In this document: positions 22,455 through 27,623 of the stretch, in pieces
How the letters are laid out: every line of letters begins with the position of its first letter
How positions within the stretch are numbered: the first letter of the stretch is position 1
Assembly (NCBI GenBank): GCA_002427805.1
Contig: DIZB01000005.1
Location: forward strand, 1-27,623
DNA: 27,623 nt
Direction of reading: 5' to 3'
From: Candidatus Saccharibacteria bacterium UBA6039
Lineage (GTDB): Bacteria > Patescibacteriota > Saccharimonadia > Saccharimonadales > Saccharimonadaceae
Notes under the pieces: generated by a model
Told to the model about the DNA's origin: nothing
Database searches by the model: none
What the model saw: only the letters and a program-made list of their open reading frames with translations
Translations under genes and position numbers: made by a program

Positions 22455-23135
22455 ATGAGCAATATTTCACTAAAATTAGAGACGCGCTTGGCAGTCGGTA
22501 AACAAGTTGCAAAGCTTCGTCAAACAGGCATGGTACCAAGCGTCGTTTATGGTGGTAGCGCAGAGCCTATTTCAACACAATCGCCTCTTGTAGAGACAAC
22601 AAAAGTTGCTCACAGTGCAGGTAAGCACTCGCCGGTTGACCTTACAATCAATGGCAAGAAAACCTTAGCGATTATTAAGTCAATTGATATGGATCCAGTG
22701 AAGCACACACTTCGCCACGTTGCATTCCACACAATTAAGAGTGACGAAAAGATTGTCACTGAAGTGCCAATTATTCTTATTGGACTTGGTGAAAGTGTTG
22801 CTGAGCGTGCCGGACTTGTTGTGCTTCAGGCTATTGAGCACATTGAAATACGTGCGATTCCAGCTAACCTTCCAGAGTCAATCGAGATGTCAATTATTGA
22901 TCTTGCAACTGATGAAGATAAACTCACTATTGCGGATGTCAAACTTCCTACAGGCGTTGAATTTGCGGATCACGAACAGGACATGGATCTTGTGATTGCA
23001 AACGTCTACGAGCCTTCAGCCCTTCAAGCATCTAATGATGCCGCTGGTGGAGATGCTGAGCCAGAAGCAGCTGAAGATGTTGCTGCAGAAAATGGTGAAG
23101 CTCCAAAAGCTGACGCTGAACAAAAATCAGAATAA
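22455..23135 (+). CDS. rplY: Ribosomal protein bL25, Ctc/TL5 form
   Basis: A 5S-rRNA-binding protein of the large subunit. At 226 aa it is the long two-domain Ctc form: an N-terminal L25 domain (1-95, RLAVGKQVAKLRQTGMVPSVVYGG; VDLTINGKKTLAIIK), a C-terminal TL5 domain (about 96-185, VPIILIGLGESVAERAGLVVLQAIEHIEIRA), and an acidic Ala/Glu tail (190-226). It has the best Shine-Dalgarno in the window, AAGGAG (22444-22449), 5 nt before the ATG. It is a single-gene unit with an extended -10 promoter and its own strong terminator. The Ctc form is linked to stress in Bacillus; no stress promoter is visible here. Confidence 0.95.
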   Translation: MSNISLKLETRLAVGKQVAKLRQTGMVPSVVYGGSAEPISTQSPLVETTKVAHSAGKHSPVDLTINGKKTLAIIKSIDMDPVKHTLRHVAFHTIKSDEKIVTEVPIILIGLGESVAERAGLVVLQAIEHIEIRAIPANLPESIEMSIIDLATDEDKLTIADVKLPTGVEFADHEQDMDLVIANVYEPSALQASNDAAGGDAEPEAAEDVAAENGEAPKADAEQKSE

Positions 23136-23148
23136 AATAGTCTAGCTA

Positions 23149-23183
23149 TTAAAATAAGCTTGCATAACGCGAGCTTATTTTAA
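23149..23183. terminator. Strong, probably bidirectional terminator after rplY
   Basis: A 15-bp stem, TTAAAATAAGCTTGC (23149-23163) with GCGAGCTTATTTTAA (23169-23183), one G-U pair, loop ATAAC. The A/T-rich outer arms provide a T-rich 3' flank in both directions. Confidence 0.8.
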
Positions 23184-23231
23184 TACGCACAAACAACAAC
23201 GCTTTTATACCGCCTCGTGCCGCGAAAAGAG

Positions 23232-23245
23232 TATAGTAAAAGGAG
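23232..23245 (+). promoter_or_regulatory. Possible promoter and ribosome site before the helicase
   Basis: TATAGT (23232-23237) is followed by AGGAG (23241-23245). The AGGAG is spaced for a GTG at 23255 that is in another frame and yields only a 16-residue peptide, not for the helicase ATG at 23274, so its role is unclear. Confidence 0.3.
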
Positions 23246-23273
23246 ATAAAGCGGGTGGGACAAATATCGAAAG

Positions 23274-26012
23274 ATGGGAGTGATACCTGTGTCTGGCCAG
23301 CTTGAAGCAACAACGAATGAACATGGTGATGTACGGCCAAAGCTAAAAGCTTTCCCTCAACAGGCTCATATAGAATCTGATGGATCAATCACGCACATAG
23401 ACCCTCATGAAGAATACATACTGGGCAGCCCTGAGTATCCAGTAGCCGTGTATCGTGATCTTATCGTTGAAACAGTTGCGGAGAATTCACTGACGATTAT
23501 TACAGCCAAAACTGGTACCGGTAAAAGTACTAATGTGGCGCAGTATCTATTTGAAAGCGGCAAATACGAACAGGTTGTTGTCACTCAACCGCGCGTCCTT
23601 GCGGCGCGTGAACTTAAGAATCATGTAGCAAGCGATATGGCCGACTCGTTGGGTGAAAGAGAGCACGAATATGTGGGATTCCAAACTGCAGTTGAGGGAG
23701 ACTCATCAAAGAATAATGTCATTCTTTATGTAACCGATGGACTGCAACTAATGCGTGAGATTATGAACCAAGGTATCCAAGAAGACGGAGTTCTTCTTAT
23801 TGATGAATTCCATGAGCGTAGTAGCAATATGGATGCACTTTTTGCGATTGCGATTCACTTGAACATACGTCTTGTCGTCATGAGTGCTACACTCGATGCA
23901 CAAAAGATAAGTGATCATTATAGTGAGATTCTTGGTCACGATGTTCCAATCATCGATATACCGGGCGTCACACATGAAGTCATCGAATCTTATTCTGACG
24001 ATTTTGATGGTGTTATTAGTCGTTTTGCAAAAGCTGATAAAAATATTCAAGCATTTTTACCAGGTAGAAAAGAGATTTCCAGCGGCATGTCTCGTGTTGG
24101 TCGAAGAGTTAGTAAAAAATACACATTACTTGCACTTCACGGTGATCAAACGCCTGATCAACAAAGACGTGTAATGGTAGTATACGAAAACGGAAAGATT
24201 ATTTTTTCAACATCTGTTGGCCAGACGAGTATTACGATTCCTGATAGTGACGTTGTCGTTGACTCGGGCTACGAGCGTACGATGGGCATTGATGAATTTG
24301 GGGTCAATACGCTATTCACCCAGCCGTCATCTGGGGCAACATCCGACCAGAGAAGGGGGAGGGTCGGACGCACAAAACCAGGTGTATACGTACGGGCACA
24401 GTTAAAAGACTATCCGTCACTTCCGTCGCTAGACGATAGACAGTCGTATGACATACCTGAAATTCAACGTATGAGACTTGATGAACTGCAGCTCAAGTTA
24501 GCTGCATTTGGCCATTCGATTCTTAGTCTCCCGTTTTATGATGTACCAAGTGAGACAGAAATTGACCGCTCGAATGAACGGCTTGTTCGCTTACAGTTCT
24601 TTAGACGTAGCTTAGCAGACACGGCACTGATGGGCTATGAGTTAACGGAGTTAGGAGAGCGAGCGGCAAAGCTACCGCTCGATGCACATTCAGCACGAAT
24701 GCTTTTAGAGTCTCGAAAGTACGGACCTGCTGTTGAACTTCAAATGATGGCTGCAGTCGCTGTTAGGCAAATAAATGGTATCACAAGCACAGTTGGCGGT
24801 ATGGAAAATTGGCGTAAGCTTACAACTGACAAAGACTCAGATATTATCGCCGGCATAGACTATATGTTTGGCGCTTTGCAGCGTAATGACGTGGAGCAAA
24901 ATTCAGCGCATATTATAAAGCTCCGTTATGATAAGGCGGTTCGAGCTTTTGAACAGCTAGCTAAGCGACGAAGCCTTGATATGTATACGCTTACCTCACC
25001 GACACCAGAGCAACGCGAGCAACTTTTACGTAGCATCGCAACTGGTGTTGATGAAATCTTTACACGGAGTGGAAAGAGCTACGTTGATATAAGAGGCAAA
25101 CGAAGAATACCTGTCAAAAGTACAATTGTGGATCGAGACGCCCTTATTCTCGCAGGCGAACCCTTCAACTTACAGCAAGTACGTAAGAAACAAATCGCCA
25201 CTCACTCCCTCATTGTTGGCGCGACGGCTATGACTACACAGATGCTCGAAGAGGCTGTCCCGCATCGAGTTAGTAGAAGTACCGATAAATTATATATTGA
25301 TGATCAGGGCATACCACGTACAGTTGAGGTATTCCATTTCGATGGTAAGCCAACAAGACATAGAATTGATGAAGCAGCTCGTCCAAGCGCAGAGTTACAA
25401 CGTTTTATCTTAGAGAGTATATTTTCTACGAAACAACTTGATGGTTCACATGGGCCAAATATCAAAGAAGTTCGTCGGCTGCTTGCCGAAATGCGCCGTT
25501 TGCAGCATAGAACGAAAGAAGATTTGGGTATAGGCTATTCAATTAAAAACATTATTGATTCGATGATGCATGAGCTTAATTATAAAAGTACGACATTTGA
25601 TGATGTTGATCCATTTCTTGACGTACAAGCAGTTCACGATATCGTACCCACTGAGATTCGACAAGAAATAATGGCCAATGCACCAGGTAGCGTCACTATA
25701 GTTGATAACGGTAAATCAATGAGATATCACGTGAACTATTACGATAACTATGCGCGGATAACAATTCCTCCATATTATTATCATTTACTGCCATTTGTTA
25801 TTGGAGGCGGACACAGGGTACGGGTACGACCGTCAGAGAACATCACGCACTACGTCGCACTTGAAGACGCACGAGATGCCTATGAAGAAAAAAGTGCTGA
25901 GCCTAATCGTGAAACGAGAAGAGGTAATACAGGCACTTCTAGCGCAGCGCTGCCTGTACGGCCACGATTAAAAGATCAGCGTGGACGAAATATCAAACCA
26001 CGTAAGCGTTAA
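23274..26012 (+). CDS. HrpA/HrpB-like DEAH-box ATP-dependent helicase
   Basis: A 912-aa SF2 helicase. Walker A is AKTGTGKST (78-86), motif Ia TQPRVLAAREL, motif II DEFHER (177-182; the DEFH variant is typical of HrpB rather than HrpA), motif III MSATLD, motif VI QRRGRVGR (359-366), then an HA2-like helical region (LAAFGHSILSLPFYDVP). From about 600 onward the sequence is not recognisable as the usual HrpB C-terminus. The last 30 residues are basic (RPRLKDQRGRNIKPRKR), suggesting RNA binding. HrpB-type helicases are thought to act on RNA, possibly ribosomes. The start is uncertain: ATG 23274 lacks a ribosome site, while GTG 23289 has GGGAG 8 nt upstream. It meets the ABC gene stop-to-stop. Confidence 0.88.
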   Translation: MGVIPVSGQLEATTNEHGDVRPKLKAFPQQAHIESDGSITHIDPHEEYILGSPEYPVAVYRDLIVETVAENSLTIITAKTGTGKSTNVAQYLFESGKYEQVVVTQPRVLAARELKNHVASDMADSLGEREHEYVGFQTAVEGDSSKNNVILYVTDGLQLMREIMNQGIQEDGVLLIDEFHERSSNMDALFAIAIHLNIRLVVMSATLDAQKISDHYSEILGHDVPIIDIPGVTHEVIESYSDDFDGVISRFAKADKNIQAFLPGRKEISSGMSRVGRRVSKKYTLLALHGDQTPDQQRRVMVVYENGKIIFSTSVGQTSITIPDSDVVVDSGYERTMGIDEFGVNTLFTQPSSGATSDQRRGRVGRTKPGVYVRAQLKDYPSLPSLDDRQSYDIPEIQRMRLDELQLKLAAFGHSILSLPFYDVPSETEIDRSNERLVRLQFFRRSLADTALMGYELTELGERAAKLPLDAHSARMLLESRKYGPAVELQMMAAVAVRQINGITSTVGGMENWRKLTTDKDSDIIAGIDYMFGALQRNDVEQNSAHIIKLRYDKAVRAFEQLAKRRSLDMYTLTSPTPEQREQLLRSIATGVDEIFTRSGKSYVDIRGKRRIPVKSTIVDRDALILAGEPFNLQQVRKKQIATHSLIVGATAMTTQMLEEAVPHRVSRSTDKLYIDDQGIPRTVEVFHFDGKPTRHRIDEAARPSAELQRFILESIFSTKQLDGSHGPNIKEVRRLLAEMRRLQHRTKEDLGIGYSIKNIIDSMMHELNYKSTTFDDVDPFLDVQAVHDIVPTEIRQEIMANAPGSVTIVDNGKSMRYHVNYYDNYARITIPPYYYHLLPFVIGGGHRVRVRPSENITHYVALEDARDAYEEKSAEPNRETRRGNTGTSSAALPVRPRLKDQRGRNIKPRKR

Positions 26013-27607
26013 CTAGTCTTCAATAAAACCGCCGGATTGGTGGCCCCAAAGCTTGGCATACGTACCACCTTGCCTTAAGAGCTCGCTGTGAGTACCTTGT
26101 TCGGTTATTGCACCGTTATCAAGTAGGAGAATACGATCAAGTTTGGCGATTGTTGAGAGTCGGTGCGCGATGACAATACTCGTTCGGTCTTTCATGAGCT
26201 TTACGAGCGCATCTTGAATGAGCTTTTCACTTTCGCTGTCGAGTGCTGACGTGGCTTCGTCGAGTACTAGTATAGGTGCGTTCTTTAAAATTGCCCGTGC
26301 GATTGCAACACGCTGTCGTTGGCCGCCAGATAGCTTTACACCTCGCTCACCAACGAGTGTTTCAAAACCATCATGTAATTTATTGATGAAATCGAGCGCA
26401 TTTGCTTGCTCGGCTGCATGACGAATTTCTTCATCAGTGGCATCAGCTTTACCGTAGGCAATGTTATCGCGTAGTGACCTGTGGAAAAGCATAGGTTCTT
26501 GAGGCACATAGGCGATGTTCTCGCGGAGGCTTTTTTGGGTTACCTGAGATATATCTTGTCCATCAATAGTGATCGTACCTTTTTCAATATCATCAAAACG
26601 AAGGAGCAGTTTTGTGAGTGTTGTTTTGCCGCCGCCAGATGGTCCAACAAGTCCAACTCGTTCACCTGGCTTAATTACGATGTTGAAGTTATCAAACAAC
26701 TGGTCACTATTGCCATTATGCGCAAAGCTGACGTCGTCGAATATAATTTTTGCTTTCGTTACTACCAGCTTCTTTTTCGAACGGTCAAGCACTGAAGGGA
26801 TATCTTTTAAAATTTGTGTCATGTCATACGCATCACCGATGATTCGATTGTAGTTTCGCATGATACTGTTCATTTCCCAGAGTTGTCGAGCGACGGTGAA
26901 CGTATAGGTAATCGAAAGGTAAACAGCACCAATAGATATGATGTGGTATTCTGACGCCCAAATTGCGCTTGCTAGTGCGCCAACGTTAACAACTGCAATC
27001 AGTGATGAATAAAGCGTACTAACTCCTAAGAAGCCGCGCATTGATGCTAGGCTTTTTGCGCGCCAAAAGAAAGTTCGCTTATCGAGTTCGTCGCGTTCAT
27101 AATCTTCAAGACCGTGAGACTTGATTGTGAGGATGTTTGTAACGGCATCAGCGACATAGCCGTTAGATGCAGTACTTGCTTGCGATTCAACACGATTTCT
27201 AACAGCAAGAAAACGTGACCCAAATATGACGCAGATTGCAAACACGATAGTGAGTATCAAAAGAAAAATTGCATATTGCCAGAATATAAAGCTGAGAATC
27301 ACGATCGCAGCTACGATGCTCGCAATTGACGGTGTCAGTTGGAAGATGACTGTATCCCAAAATCGTTCAAACGAACCAACGAGCTTGGTTGTTTGAGATA
27401 CGAGCGAGCCACCGAAACGGTTTGAATGGAAAGTCATACTTTGATGAGTAAGCTGAGTGATTATCTTACGGTAAAGATCACGTTGTGCAGCTGTTTCCAT
27501 TGTCCATGTTGCAAGAAGATTTAGCCGCCATCCAACCACTTCACCATAAATTTGCGTAAGACCGTATAAAACTAATGCTGGCCAAGCTGAACTGAAGTTG
27601 AGATTTC
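26013..27607 (-). CDS. ABC exporter with fused membrane and ATPase domains, 5' partial
   Basis: A type-I half-transporter that would dimerise to export lipid, peptide or drug. Reading from the truncated 5' edge, membrane helices are followed by a complete nucleotide-binding domain: Walker A VGPSGGGKTT, Q-loop YVPQEPMLFHRSLRDNIAYG, signature KLSGGQRQRVAIARAI, Walker B ILVLDEATSALDSE, H-loop IVIAHRLSTI. The frame stays open upstream of the first ATG (27539) through LNFSSAWPALVLYGLTQIYG to the adapter at the window edge, so that ATG is not the true start and one or more N-terminal helices are missing. It ends next to the helicase stop with no gap. Substrate is unknown. Confidence 0.93.
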
Positions 27608-27623
27608 TCTCTTATACACATCT
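27608..27623. other. Residual Nextera/Tn5 mosaic-end adapter at the contig edge
   Basis: The final 16 bases, TCTCTTATACACATCT, equal the 3' part of the 19-base Tn5 mosaic-end sequence CTGTCTCTTATACACATCT used in Nextera libraries. Its position at the very end points to untrimmed adapter, not genomic DNA. The in-frame stop it introduces into the ABC transporter is artificial. Confidence 0.85.

Noticed and set aside
27537..27539. ATG 27539 as start of the ABC exporter
   Set aside because: The frame remains open and membrane-like upstream to the adapter; the gene is truncated by the contig end.
1..27623. CRISPR array, insertion sequence, prophage, tRNA or rRNA genes
   Set aside because: No spaced direct repeats, transposase, integrase or phage structural cluster, and no tRNA or rRNA signature was found; the baseplate-J-like protein stands alone in a housekeeping operon.
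1..27623. UGA recoding as in SR1/Gracilibacteria
   Set aside because: TGA ends several well-defined genes at family-typical lengths (desulfurase, DUF218, ruvX), and conserved genes contain no internal TGA.

Overview
The window looks like part of a compact Patescibacteria (CPR) genome, most likely Candidatus Saccharibacteria (TM7). This rests on gene content and family resemblance, not a database search: short aminoacyl-tRNA synthetases, an FtsA-like protein followed by a baseplate-J-like membrane protein, tiny intergenic gaps and several lineage-type hypothetical proteins. TGA is used as an ordinary stop (e.g. at 4456-4458 and 12401-12403), so the SR1/Gracilibacteria UGA-glycine code is not used. 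The last 16 bases match the Nextera/Tn5 mosaic end, so the right edge is a contig end with residual adapter, and the last gene is cut there.

Layout. 1-256: C-terminus of a beta-propeller-type repeat protein. 320-2554: metG and tatD. 2598-3286: two small conserved-looking hypotheticals. 3304-6091: cysteine desulfurase, a DUF218 membrane protein and mnmA, coupled by 4-nt overlaps. 6129-8009: an alaS lacking both the editing-domain beta-barrel region and C-Ala. 8011-9001: minus-strand unknown gene(s). 9083-13550: FtsA/PilM-like ATPase, baseplate-J-like membrane protein, ruvX and mltG. 13568-15050: a promoter, a 52-codon small ORF, a LysM-LysM-CHAP peptidoglycan hydrolase and a terminator. 15068-16366: obgE. 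16412-16878: an apparently undescribed ~465-nt structured RNA with its own consensus promoter and terminator. 16892-18310: exonuclease I (sbcB). 18307-18738: small minus-strand membrane ORFs. 18859-21672: uvrA. 21673-22359: DedA-family protein (minus). 22455-23135: ribosomal protein bL25/Ctc behind a five-codon upstream ORF. 23274-26012: HrpB-like DEAH helicase. 26013-27607: ABC exporter (minus, 5' partial).

How the genes work together. Three themes recur: translation and tRNA maturation (metG, alaS, the desulfurase feeding sulfur to mnmA, bL25, obgE), envelope growth and remodelling (mltG, LysM-CHAP, FtsA-like, DUF218), and DNA repair (uvrA, sbcB, ruvX, tatD). The order desulfurase-mnmA-alaS-...-ruvX-mltG resembles the Firmicutes arrangement, with the FtsA-like/baseplate-J pair inserted.

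Two genome-wide habits stand out. Most first genes of transcription units have a -10 box only 6-11 nt before the start codon, implying leaderless mRNAs. Four convergent gene pairs meet stop-to-stop with 0-1 nt between or overlapping, leaving no room for terminators.
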